DNA of 64,000 bases from Bacillus sp. SJS (GTDB taxonomy: Bacteria; Bacillota; Bacilli; Bacillales; Bacillaceae): the NCBI RefSeq assembly GCF_000732485.2, contig NZ_JAQV02000007.1, forward strand, positions 1-64,000, read 5' to 3'. The notes beneath the pieces are model-generated. The model was given only the letters and a program-made list of their open reading frames with translations. It searched no databases and was not told where the DNA came from. Within the stretch, counting starts at the first letter, position 1; every line of letters begins with the position of its first letter. The position numbers and the translations under genes are program-made. Shown here in pieces: positions 18,169-25,611 of this stretch.

Positions 18169-19472
18169 TAATCAATCACCTCCCAAGAAGAAGGATTTTC
18201 CATATACGATACTTTACTTATATTTTCAATCATATAAGCCCTAGACGGGGTTTCTAGAGCATATACATGAGCATTAATAACTCTAGTACTAAGAGGATAA
18301 AGGACGCTTATATCGCTTCCTAGAGGGCTTAACGAGGACAATAAATGCTTAAAGGTTTTACTTTTTCTTTCAACTGATGATGAAATTGGATTTATAAAAG
18401 TTATCACGTTGAACTGACCACTTCTAACAGTTCTAGTGGACTTCTCAGCGACTGAAAATATAGGCAATCCATAACTCTCAGACAATCTTAAAGTCGCTAT
18501 ATGACGCTCAGAATTAGTGTAAACAGGTTGTTGGAATGTCTCTAATTGTTTAACAGATTTCTGGCTTTTGGCTGCTAGAGAATTTGTAGAATTTGTATAG
18601 GCATTAACAGAAATTGTTCCCTTGTTTGCAACTATAGGTACTCCAAACGCTCTCAATGAAGGGTAATCATTTTTGATTAACCATGTGTTTGTAAAATCCC
18701 AATTTGTATATGTGGATTGGTTTTTCATTTCAATAGTTGTCTTTCCGGAAATACCTATTGTAGGTGAAGTTTCTTGGTTAGAAGATTGTTTATCAAAAAA
18801 GCAGTTTTCAAACAAAATATTCGAATTACTTCTGATAAAACCTGCAAAGCCACTTTTACCGTTATAAGAAGATGAATTAGTGTATATTACTCTTCCAGAA
18901 CTGTAGGAATTCCTAACAACACTATTACTATCTACTGACCCTATTAAGCCCCCACCATAATACTCTGAAGTGATTGTTACTTGATTACTTGAGTAACAAT
19001 TGTGAACTATTCCTGTATCAATCTTACCGATCAATCCACCAGACTCATCTTTTGCTTTAACACTTCCATTGATGGAAAAGCAGTTCTTTATAGTTGCTCC
19101 ATAAGAGAAACCTACTAACGATCCTGCATAACTACAATTCCCTGCATTATTAGTATTTATTTGAACATTCTCCATACCAACATTTTGTAAAGTTCCGTTA
19201 TGGAATTGTCCAAACAAACCTAAATAAATTTCATTATTGTTCTTGTTTACAGTTAAGTTTTTAATTCTAAATCCCTTACCATCAAAGTTTCCAGAAAAAC
19301 CATTAACCCAGTTATTCCCGTCATAAAAAGAGATAGGATTCCAATTTCCCCAACTACTCATATCTATATCGTTGCCTAATTGATATGAAGCCGTTAAGTT
19401 ATTCCTTACATTGTTTAAGTCGTCTGGTGTTTTTACTATGTAAGGATCAGATTGTGTTCCTGCACCTAACAT
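18168..19472 (-). CDS. GLUG-repeat head-fibre/adhesin-like protein
   Basis: 434 aa, ATG behind TAGGTGG. Residues about 60-235 contain at least four GLUG-type repeats (GLFGQ, GSLVGFSYGATIKNCF, GGLIGKIDTGIVHNCY, GGLIGSVDSNSVVRNSY), which fold as a beta solenoid in adhesins. The C-terminal 170 residues are Ser/Thr/Asn-rich without repeats. There is no signal peptide, so in this operon it is best read as a virion surface fibre. Without a tail module it would decorate the head. Confidence 0.7.
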   Translation of the reverse strand: MLGAGTQSDPYIVKTPDDLNNVRNNLTASYQLGNDIDMSSWGNWNPISFYDGNNWVNGFSGNFDGKGFRIKNLTVNKNNNEIYLGLFGQFHNGTLQNVGMENVQINTNNAGNCSYAGSLVGFSYGATIKNCFSINGSVKAKDESGGLIGKIDTGIVHNCYSSNQVTITSEYYGGGLIGSVDSNSVVRNSYSSGRVIYTNSSSYNGKSGFAGFIRSNSNILFENCFFDKQSSNQETSPTIGISGKTTIEMKNQSTYTNWDFTNTWLIKNDYPSLRAFGVPIVANKGTISVNAYTNSTNSLAAKSQKSVKQLETFQQPVYTNSERHIATLRLSESYGLPIFSVAEKSTRTVRSGQFNVITFINPISSSVERKSKTFKHLLSSLSPLGSDISVLYPLSTRVINAHVYALETPSRAYMIENISKVSYMENPSSWEVID

Positions 19473-19481
19473 TTAAACCAC

Positions 19482-19832
19482 CTAAACTTTCGGTACTTGA
19501 ATAGAATGAATAACTGTAAGTTCATCTTGTGCTGTTTCCATTGTAAAAGGTGAAAAGGATTCTACACTGTAAGCATTACCACCTGAAGCCACACTGTAAA
19601 TGGCACTAGAAGCAAAAGTCTTAGGAAGAGTCATTCCTGAATCAGAACCTTTAACTATCACTTGAAGTTTAAGGGTTTGACTTCCTGCAGTATGTTGCCA
19701 TGTCACTCGACTATCTGTTGGAGACAGACGTATAATTGCAACTCCTGAATTATCTCTTAATTCTATGTACTTCCAATTACTTTGAATAAAATCTCTGATA
19801 CTCTGATAACCTTGTATATTTATTTCTGCCAT
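19482..19832 (-). CDS. beta-rich phage structural protein
   Basis: 116 aa; its ATG overlaps the holin-like stop (TAATG) and has GAAGGGGG upstream. The first 25 residues are amphipathic (YQSIRDFIQSNWKYIELRD), and the rest alternates hydrophobic and Ser/Thr residues as in beta sandwiches of fibre or decoration proteins. No family named with confidence. It is co-transcribed with the GLUG, scaffold and capsid genes. Confidence 0.55.
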   Translation of the reverse strand: MAEINIQGYQSIRDFIQSNWKYIELRDNSGVAIIRLSPTDSRVTWQHTAGSQTLKLQVIVKGSDSGMTLPKTFASSAIYSVASGGNAYSVESFSPFTMETAQDELTVIHSIQVPKV

Positions 19833-20047
19833 TATTTAACCCCCTTCAATTGTGTAATTTGGCTTTCTAATCGTTCAAGTGAATGAACAATGCGATCCTG
19901 TGCTTCATTTTGTTTCTCAATTTGAGCAATTAACTTTTGTTCCCTTTCAATCGCTTCTTTTCTCGTACTAGTTAGCAGCCATATAAATAAAACTGCAAAC
20001 ACCCCTTGTGAAGCAAATTGTTCGATAGGAATGGTAGTTAAATCCAT
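19832..20047 (-). CDS. BhlA/UviB-family holin-like peptide
   Basis: 71 aa from ATG 20047, which has GGGAGGTG 6 nt upstream; a longer frame to 20095 lacks a site. One N-terminal membrane helix (QGVFAVLFIWLLTSTRKEAI, residues 12-31) is followed by a charged coiled coil, the BhlA/UviB plan found in bacteriocin and phage lysis regions. No endolysin is nearby. As first gene of the capsid operon it could be a lysis aid or an unrelated membrane peptide. Confidence 0.75.
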   Translation of the reverse strand: MDLTTIPIEQFASQGVFAVLFIWLLTSTRKEAIEREQKLIAQIEKQNEAQDRIVHSLERLESQITQLKGVK

Positions 20048-20110
20048 TTTAAACACCTCCCTGGGCGGATTAATCGAAGACATACGAGGACTCATGTATA
20101 ATTATGAGTA

Positions 20111-20142
20111 AAAAAATAGGAGTAGCCCTTGATGGACTACTC
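20111..20142 (-). terminator. terminator closing the repeat-rich region
   Basis: GAGTAGTCC / GGGCTACTC (one G-U pair) with a 5-nt loop and CTATTTTTTTA following on the minus strand, upstream of the holin-like gene. Confidence 0.8.
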
Positions 20143-20389
20143 AGAAAGAGGAGGTTGTAAAAATGAAAGAACCGTAAACTAGGCTCTAGATACTGGAAGG
20201 GGAATACCCTTCATTCACTGTCATTGTTTAATGGCAGCCAATGAAACTTACTCTATATTCATAAGTACTGTTTACCTGAATTCCTTACAGTTACACTGAT
20301 ATCAAGGGTTTAAAGGCTTGTCTAAAACTCGAGAAATATATTTTCTTTTGTACTTGTATATCCACCCTGATAAATACCACAGAACTACT

Positions 20390-20602
20390 TCACACACTTG
20401 CTTCCATATACAAAAATAGACTCATAGTCTTATAAATGTTGATTTTAAAGGGTTCGTGACTAATTCTATTTGGTAAAGTTTTCTTACTCCCCAATAGGGA
20501 ACCAATTTCTTCATGTGAAAAACTCATTAAATCCTTGCTACTATTGAGTTTATCATCAGTGAGTAATAAACTTTTGTGACTTTTTCGGTTTATTTTAACC
20601 AC
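20390..20602 (-). CDS. 70-aa hypothetical protein
   Basis: GTG start with AAGGGAAGG about 10 nt upstream, inside a family D repeat. The product is Ser/Lys-rich with a possible short helix (MSFSHEEIGSLLGSKKTLP). Its 3' third overlaps one copy of the 50-bp repeat also found at 20793-20840 outside any gene, so the coding status is doubtful. No family recognised. Confidence 0.35.
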   Translation of the reverse strand: MVKINRKSHKSLLLTDDKLNSSKDLMSFSHEEIGSLLGSKKTLPNRISHEPFKINIYKTMSLFLYMEASV

Positions 20603-20610
20603 TATTTTAT

Positions 20611-21665
20611 TACCTTCCCTTAAAGACGATTATCTCTAAGAAGAGAATATGCCCCAAAAACCCTTTACTATCAAGGTATGAAGGCATCTTGTTCTATTTA
20701 GATTAAGATTTATTTTTGCTATTCAGCGTTACAACTCATATCCACCCTGATAAATACGTTCTATTTGCTAACATTTTTCTTTCTTCCATATTACAAAAAT
20801 AGACCCATATGCCTATAAGTGTTGGTATTAAAGGGTTTTTAGCGAACTCTAAGTGTCCACATTATTTTTATCGTTTTTTACTTCTGTATCCCTTCCCTTA
20901 AAGACAATTATCTAGATTACGCAAATCCCTTGCAAACCGTTGGTACATAAAGGGTTTTAATATCTTCATGAAAAATCATGGTGTTCGTTTTGCTAACCTT
21001 CCTTTATAGGAAATTATCTTTATAACTATAAGATGTTAGAAACACTGATATAGCACCGTTTCTACTAAAATGAAAATTTAATCATGTTTATTTTCGCTAG
21101 TCTTCCTTTATAGGCAATTATAAGAATTAAAAGAAAGGTCATAAACCTTGATATAATAGGAATAGCGACCCATGAATGGAACGCTGAGTTTCATGAACCA
21201 CTATTCTTCTTATTAAATTTTATTTTCCTTAATTTAGCCTTTTCTTTTTTTATCTCTTCTTGACACTCTAAACATTGCGCCTGTCTTTGTTTGGTAGGTT
21301 CAAATCTTTCATTACACCTGTCGCAAAGAATACTATTTCCTAAATTCTGTTTTAAGTTTGAAACCATTACATCACCAAAACTATTCCATAAAGTAGTTTT
21401 ATGACTTGATTTCTTTTGGTTATACAAATACTCCACTAACACATTAGTTACATGCACCGGATCATTAAATACTTTTAGGATTTCTTCTCTTATGACTTGA
21501 TAAACATAGGTATAATTTTCTGAACCGCCATCTGACTTATTCATCATAAACCGCTTTTTCTTATCTAATTCTTCGTATTTTTCTATGATTTTCAAATTAA
21601 TATTTTGCAATTCTAATGGACTTTTCTCCACTTTCTCACTACCTTTCCCTTATGACGATTATATG
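20611..21665 (-). repeat. repeat family D, leader/SD module
   Basis: Minus-strand ATAATCGTCTTTAAGGGAAG-type words at 20611-20635, 20890-20913, 20996-21019, 21100-21122 and 21641-21665. The AAGGGAAGG part serves as Shine-Dalgarno for the two genes starting at 20602 and 21631. The other three copies precede only very short open frames. Confidence 0.7.
21191..21631 (-). CDS. zinc-ribbon protein of the satellite
   Basis: 146 aa from a GTG with AAGGGAAAGG upstream (family D leader). The N-terminal 95 residues are helical; residues about 103-124 hold a four-cysteine zinc ribbon (CDRCNERF ... CLECQ), followed by a very basic tail (KKEKAKLRKIKFNKK). That combination suggests DNA or RNA binding. It is the only robust gene between int and the holin-like gene, so an early regulatory or replication role is likely. 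Confidence 0.65.
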   Translation of the reverse strand: MEKSPLELQNINLKIIEKYEELDKKKRFMMNKSDGGSENYTYVYQVIREEILKVFNDPVHVTNVLVEYLYNQKKSSHKTTLWNSFGDVMVSNLKQNLGNSILCDRCNERFEPTKQRQAQCLECQEEIKKEKAKLRKIKFNKKNSGS

Positions 21666-22363
21666 CAATTAAGTAGTAACCACCAGAAAGCCTTATTCTA
21701 TACTGTTTTGTGTAGCATACCACTGAAACTGGTTATTATTATTTTCGCTACTTCTTCATAAGTACTATTTACCTGAATATCTTATAAACCCATTAGTATC
21801 AATATCTTAAAGAGTTTTCTATTTAGGTAGCATGGTTCTTTTACTCCACTCTGATAAATACGTCCTAATGCGTTACATCTCTAAATTTCTTCTCTTTATC
21901 ATAAGTACTGATTACCAACTTTGCAACTGAACTCAATAATATCAAGGGTTTGGAGTGTTTTCTATTTATACACGCTTTCTCATTTGTCTGTACTTAATAT
22001 CCACCCTGATAAATACCATCAACTGTCCACACAGTCACTTTGTACCCACCCTGATAAATACCACTCTATTATTGGACATTCCTAGTTCTTCTTTTACTGT
22101 CTCTCCATAAGTACTCTTTACCTCAATTGCTCAGAAATCTCTATATATCAACTGGTTTCGCAGTGAAGTTTGTGTCCACGTTTTCCTTTTGAACCATTTA
22201 AAAACTCCTGCTCTGATCCTTGCCTTCACATTAACCCTTTTCCAATATTCCAGTAAAAGTTTTCCTTATCTTTATCACGTTTTTTCGCCTTAAAATTTGA
22301 CTTGGCACTTAGGCTCTTTTACTTTTGGTTGAGGTGTATGGACAACGGCTTGGAGGCAAAGTT

Positions 22364-22408
22364 GTTGCCTATGTTCAAATGACAAAAAATCAAATGAACA
22401 TAGACAAC
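22364..22408. repeat. 14-bp inverted repeat
   Basis: GTTGCCTATGTTCA (22364-22377) and TGAACATAGACAAC (22395-22408), one mismatch, 17-bp spacer. Possible operator or hairpin in the intergenic region left of int. A second pair, AGCCCCTT / AAGGGGCT, lies at 22743-22786. Confidence 0.6.
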
Positions 22409-22829
22409 GACACTTTTGTATATCGGGTTATGGAATCCGTATTGTATAGCCCCTATTTGTCGAGGATATTAATCCTAACAAGCCTACTGTCAAAAGTTTG
22501 CCCATGACAGGAAAATGTGGCTTGTCTTGCTGGTATATCTACCTCAAACTTTCCACCGAACCGTTAAAGGTCGTTCGCACCATTCAGCAACAGACATAAA
22601 TAGGGAAATGTCACTTGTTGCCTATCTCCATTTCTTCGCTTTGGCTGGATCAATACCTGACGTAAGTTATTTACTTGTGCTTAACGGCTACTCACAAGGG
22701 AAATCCCCTTCATGCTTCCTAAAAAAAGACAATAGGAAACTAAGCCCCTTGATAATCTATTTTTAAAATTTTATAATAAAGGGGCTGAAAGGTGTATTCC
22801 TATTCAGTTTTAAGTGAATGAAACAAACA

Positions 22830-22866
22830 GAGGCTTGGTGCAGCGAACACCTTGCCTCATTTTTTA
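22830..22866. terminator. terminator at the end of the int operon
   Basis: GAGGC-TT-GGTG / CACC-TT-GCCTC. On the plus strand it is followed by ATTTTTT; on the minus strand it begins right after the stop at 22864 but has a weaker TTTGTTT tract. Probably bidirectional. Confidence 0.65.
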
Positions 22867-23058
22867 TTCTGGAAAGAAAGTCTTCACTTCATTTCTGAAA
22901 TAATCAAAGAAAACAGCCATTTCCTCCCCGTTTCTATCTACAATACGCTTACCATAGGGAAGTACTTTAAAGTCCACTACTACCACACTAGACACGTCAA
23001 AATTAGCGTTAATCCAGTCCATTACCTTCATTTCATACTCATTTATAGTTGCGATCAT
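22864..23058 (-). CDS. 64-aa protein coupled to integrase
   Basis: The ATG overlaps the int stop (ATGA), and AAGGAGG lies at the right distance inside the end of int. The product is acidic with an alternating hydrophobic centre (VSSVVVVDFKVLPYGKRI). It has no evident HTH. Co-translation with integrase makes a recombination-directionality or accessory role possible, but the sequence does not show it. Confidence 0.65.
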   Translation of the reverse strand: MIATINEYEMKVMDWINANFDVSSVVVVDFKVLPYGKRIVDRNGEEMAVFFDYFRNEVKTFFPE

Positions 23059-24080
23059 TTTTTAGTCCTCCTTGTTTTCCTTTTATCTGATTCCTCAATT
23101 AAATTTAATGGTGAGTATTGTGCATGTTGCTGTTTAACTGTCTGATCCAAGATGTGAGCATATCGAGAAGTAGTAGTTAAATCTGCATGACCTAAAATCG
23201 TTTGTAATACACGCATTGATCCATTTTGTCTAAGAAACATTTCTGATGCCGTATGGCGAAATAAATGGGGATGTATTCTTTTCTCAAATCCTGCCCGTTT
23301 AACAATTTCTCGAAAATGCTTTCTGAATGTATCTGGCTTCAAAGGTTTACCATGATTGGTAAGGAAGATATATTGACTGGCAAACTCTTCTGTTTCCTCA
23401 TTCAGTTCATGAATTAGTTTCAATGTTTTTCTAGTAACAGGTACAATTCTCACTTTGCCATTTTTGGTTTGCTGAAAAGTAACAAACTTCTGTTCATGGC
23501 TAACATCTTCTTTTTTGAGGGAAAGAACCTCATTAATTCTTCCAAAGGAATCAAGGAGAACATGTAAAATGACGTACTCTCTAAAATCGCTGTATAACCC
23601 CTTATTTAATACTTTGAAGAGTTTCTTTATTTCAGGAATAGACAGGGTTTCGATTTTCTTTTCTCTTTCCTTTAAGTTGTTCATACTCTCAAAGATGTTC
23701 TCTTCTACAACTTCTTCACCAACTAAAATGTTAAACGCTGCCTTTGCATAGCCAATATAGGTATTAACTGTCCCCTTAGAAACACCTTTTGGCTTCGACT
23801 TACGGTACTTGTGATTCTTAAACTGAATCTTTTCATTCAACTGCCAATACACAAACTCTCTAGCATCATCAGCCGTTAACATGGCAATATCCGTTTTCTC
23901 TCCAAAGAATTGATCAAAGTCATTGAACACTTTTTCATAATTCATAATGGAATTTGGACTTAACCCTTCAAGTTGTTTAATTTTCAAAACAATATTTCTT
24001 GCGTCATCAATGCTAAAAACCTTTGATGCTAATTGATTAGTGTATCTCTTTGTTTTTCTATAAATTGGATTTTTAGACAC
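23055..24080 (-). CDS. int: tyrosine recombinase/integrase
   Basis: 341 aa from GTG 24080, chosen because GGGAGG lies 11-12 nt upstream and because a terminator hairpin occupies the longer frame (to 24164). It has an N-terminal SAM-like core-binding domain (about 25-125) and a C-terminal catalytic domain with all residues: Arg181 (GRINE), Lys206, His272-x-x-Arg275 (HLFR), His298 (LGHAD) and Tyr307. It lies about 130 bp from attR, as expected for an integrase acting on the adjacent site. It probably recombines attP with the 63-bp ackA core. Confidence 0.93.
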   Translation of the reverse strand: MSKNPIYRKTKRYTNQLASKVFSIDDARNIVLKIKQLEGLSPNSIMNYEKVFNDFDQFFGEKTDIAMLTADDAREFVYWQLNEKIQFKNHKYRKSKPKGVSKGTVNTYIGYAKAAFNILVGEEVVEENIFESMNNLKEREKKIETLSIPEIKKLFKVLNKGLYSDFREYVILHVLLDSFGRINEVLSLKKEDVSHEQKFVTFQQTKNGKVRIVPVTRKTLKLIHELNEETEEFASQYIFLTNHGKPLKPDTFRKHFREIVKRAGFEKRIHPHLFRHTASEMFLRQNGSMRVLQTILGHADLTTTSRYAHILDQTVKQQHAQYSPLNLIEESDKRKTRRTKK

Positions 24081-24086
24081 TAAAAA

Positions 24087-24130
24087 AAGCAACCTCCCTT
24101 CATGTTTAGAACACGAAAAAAGGTTGCTTT
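24087..24130 (-). terminator. terminator/attenuator hairpin overlapping the int ribosome binding site
   Basis: Minus strand AAAGCAACCT (24130-24121) pairs with AGGTTGCTTT (24096-24087), followed by TTTTT. The 3' arm includes most of the int Shine-Dalgarno sequence (24093-24098). It can end ackA transcription and at the same time block int translation. Confidence 0.75.
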
Positions 24131-24194
24131 CATTTGTTTTTAGGTAATGGTTAGTCAGACGCAATAATTTGCAAGAAAGCCTCTACAAAGCCTA

Positions 24195-25382
24195 TTATAG
24201 AGCCATTCGCATAACATCGCGTGCAATCATGACTTCTTCATTCGTCGGAATGATCATAACTTTAACCGGTGAATGAGGATAGCTTACGAAGCGATCGTCG
24301 CCGAATGTGTCGTTCAGGGCTGGATCCCAGTAAATACCCATGAATTCAAGGCCGCGCAGCACGCGAGCACGCACCTCTGCACTGTTTTCCCCGATTCCGG
24401 CAGTAAAGATAATCGCATCCACTCCGCTCATGCGGGCAGCGTAGGAACCGATGTATTTATGGATACGGCTTGCAAACACCTCAAGAGCCGTCTCCGCCCG
24501 CTCGTTTCCTTCTTTTGCGGCCGTCGTGATGTCGCGAAGGTCGCTTGATAATCCGGAAACTCCAAGCAGTCCGCTTTTCTTGTTCAGGATATTCAATACT
24601 TCATCTGCAGAAGATCCTGTTTTTTCCATGATGAATGGGATAAGCGCCGGATCGATATTTCCTGACCGTGTTCCCATTGCAACACCTGCCAAAGGGGTGA
24701 AGCCCATTGACGTATCAATAGATTTCCCGCCTTCAATGGCTGCAATACTTGCACCGTTTCCAAGGTGGCAGGAAATCAGGCGCAAATGCTCAAGAGGTCT
24801 GCCGAGCATTTCGGATGCACGTTCAGAAACGTATTTATGAGATGTTCCGTGAAATCCGTATTTACGAATGCCGTATTTTTCATAATACTCGTATGGCAAG
24901 CTGTAAAGGAAGGATTGATCAGGCATCGTCTGATGAAAAGCCGTATCAAATACTGCTACAGCCGGTACGTTTGGCAGAACTTCCTGGAATGCTTTAATTC
25001 CAACAATATTGGCAGGGTTGTGAAGAGGCGCCAAGTCGGAAAGTTCTTCAATTGCAGCTAACGTTTCTTCCGTTATTGGAGCAGAATCGCTGAATTTTTC
25101 GCCGCCATGTACAACCCGGTGGCCGATTCCTTCAATTTCAGAAAGAGAAGAAATGATATGAAGATCCGTTAGCTTGGAAAGAAGAATTTTAACCGCAACC
25201 GCGTGGTCCGGGATATTTGTTGTTTCTGTTTGCTTTTCGCCATTTACAGTAATGGTAAATGTAGCATTTTCAAGACCGATTCTTTCTACAAGCCCTTTCG
25301 TTACTACATCTTCGCTGGGCATATCAAACAGCTGGAATTTAAGAGAAGAACTCCCAGCGTTAATCGCAATTATTTTAGCCAT
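24195..25382 (-). CDS. ackA: acetate kinase with element-supplied C-terminus
   Basis: 395 aa; reversibly converts acetyl phosphate and ADP to acetate and ATP in overflow metabolism. The ASKHA signature NAGSSSLKF (residues 7-15), HRVVHGGE and the [10 protein letters not shown] segment are intact, and length is normal. The last 21 codons lie in the 63-bp attR core. Past it the reading frame ends Met-Ala-Leu-stop, whereas the attL side keeps the ancestral Leu-Thr-stop, so integration replaced only the final residues. The enzyme should stay functional. A cre-like site lies upstream. Confidence 0.96.
   Translation of the reverse strand: MAKIIAINAGSSSLKFQLFDMPSEDVVTKGLVERIGLENATFTITVNGEKQTETTNIPDHAVAVKILLSKLTDLHIISSLSEIEGIGHRVVHGGEKFSDSAPITEETLAAIEELSDLAPLHNPANIVGIKAFQEVLPNVPAVAVFDTAFHQTMPDQSFLYSLPYEYYEKYGIRKYGFHGTSHKYVSERASEMLGRPLEHLRLISCHLGNGASIAAIEGGKSIDTSMGFTPLAGVAMGTRSGNIDPALIPFIMEKTGSSADEVLNILNKKSGLLGVSGLSSDLRDITTAAKEGNERAETALEVFASRIHKYIGSYAARMSGVDAIIFTAGIGENSAEVRARVLRGLEFMGIYWDPALNDTFGDDRFVSYPHSPVKVMIIPTNEEVMIARDVMRMAL
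24208..24270. repeat. attR: 63-bp core within the ackA 3' end
   Basis: Identical over all 63 bp to 6306-6368. Sequences diverge at both ends. It encodes the stretch ending VMIARDVMR of AckA. Confidence 0.95.
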
Positions 25383-25510
25383 TATTACCGCTCCTTTAAG
25401 TAATCGTACAAGTTGAACGATCTATTCTTATCATTCGTTAAAGATCCGAAAAATATCTGACTTTTCCATTTAAACATTGCCCGGAACACAATGCAATATA
25501 AACCGGTACA

Positions 25511-25524
25511 TGCAATCGTTTACA
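25511..25524 (-). promoter_or_regulatory. cre-like CcpA site upstream of ackA
   Basis: TGCAATCGTTTACA matches the cre consensus TGWNANCGNTNWCA at all but one position. It lies about 130 bp upstream of ackA; B. subtilis ackA is activated by CcpA from an upstream cre. Confidence 0.55.
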
Positions 25525-25570
25525 GATAAAAGTCATTGTTTTCGGACTTTTCCTGATATTTGGGACAAGT

Positions 25571-25606
25571 AAAAAAGCAGCTTGAGGGATTTCCCAAACT
25601 GCCTTT
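25571..25606 (-). terminator. terminator of the pxp operon
   Basis: Minus strand GGCAGTTTGGGA / TCCCTCAAGCTGC with TTTTTT following, directly after the ycsG stop at 25612. Confidence 0.7.
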
Positions 25607-25611
25607 ATGAA

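Larger units (their letters stand above)
20300..21956 (-). repeat. repeat family C
   Basis: Minus-strand AAACCCTTGATATTA-like words near 20300-20317 and 21938-21956, and degenerate forms at 21797-21815 and 20664-20684. The related AAACCCTTTAAT occurs at 20441-20452, 20826-20838 and 20945-20958. The second group belongs to a 50-bp imperfect repeat seen at 20409-20459 and 20793-20840. Confidence 0.6.
20359..22062 (-). repeat. repeat family B (five copies)
   Basis: Minus-strand GTATTTATCAGGGTGGATA at 20359-20378, 20739-20757, 21845-21861 (diverged), 21998-22016 and 22043-22062. The last two are in the same frame and could read Gly-Ile-Tyr-Gln-Gly-Gly-Tyr twice. The purine block CAGGGTGG resembles a Shine-Dalgarno sequence. 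Confidence 0.75.
20258..22127 (-). repeat. repeat family A (four copies)
   Basis: Minus-strand GGTAAACAGTACTTATGAA and variants at 20258-20282, 21755-21780, 21899-21920 and 22105-22127. The core AGTACTTATG is invariant. Each copy ends in an ATG opening a frame of only a few codons. Adjacent to family C copies in three of the four cases. Confidence 0.75.
20048..22829. other. gene-poor 2.8-kb region with repeat families and two weak genes
   Basis: Only two short minus-strand genes (20390-20602 and 21191-21631) are credible. The rest holds copies of at least four short repeat families (annotated separately), a terminator at 20111-20142, and inverted repeats near 22364-22408 and 22743-22786. The layout looks like a regulatory or replication control region rather than decayed long genes. 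Confidence 0.6.

Noticed and set aside
20258-22127. CRISPR array
   Set aside because: Repeats are of several families, unevenly spaced and imperfect; there are no cas genes.
22364-22408. LexA (SOS) box
   Set aside because: The dyad lacks the GAAC-N4-GTTC spacing of Bacillus LexA sites; the 17-bp spacer does not fit.
22325-22766. Two plus-strand open frames (60 and 83 codons) left of int
   Set aside because: No ribosome binding site, unusual composition, and inverted repeats run through them; kept only as noncoding.
23055-24164. 369-aa version of the integrase
   Set aside because: The extra 28 codons lie across a terminator hairpin and lack an SD; GTG 24080 has one at the right distance.
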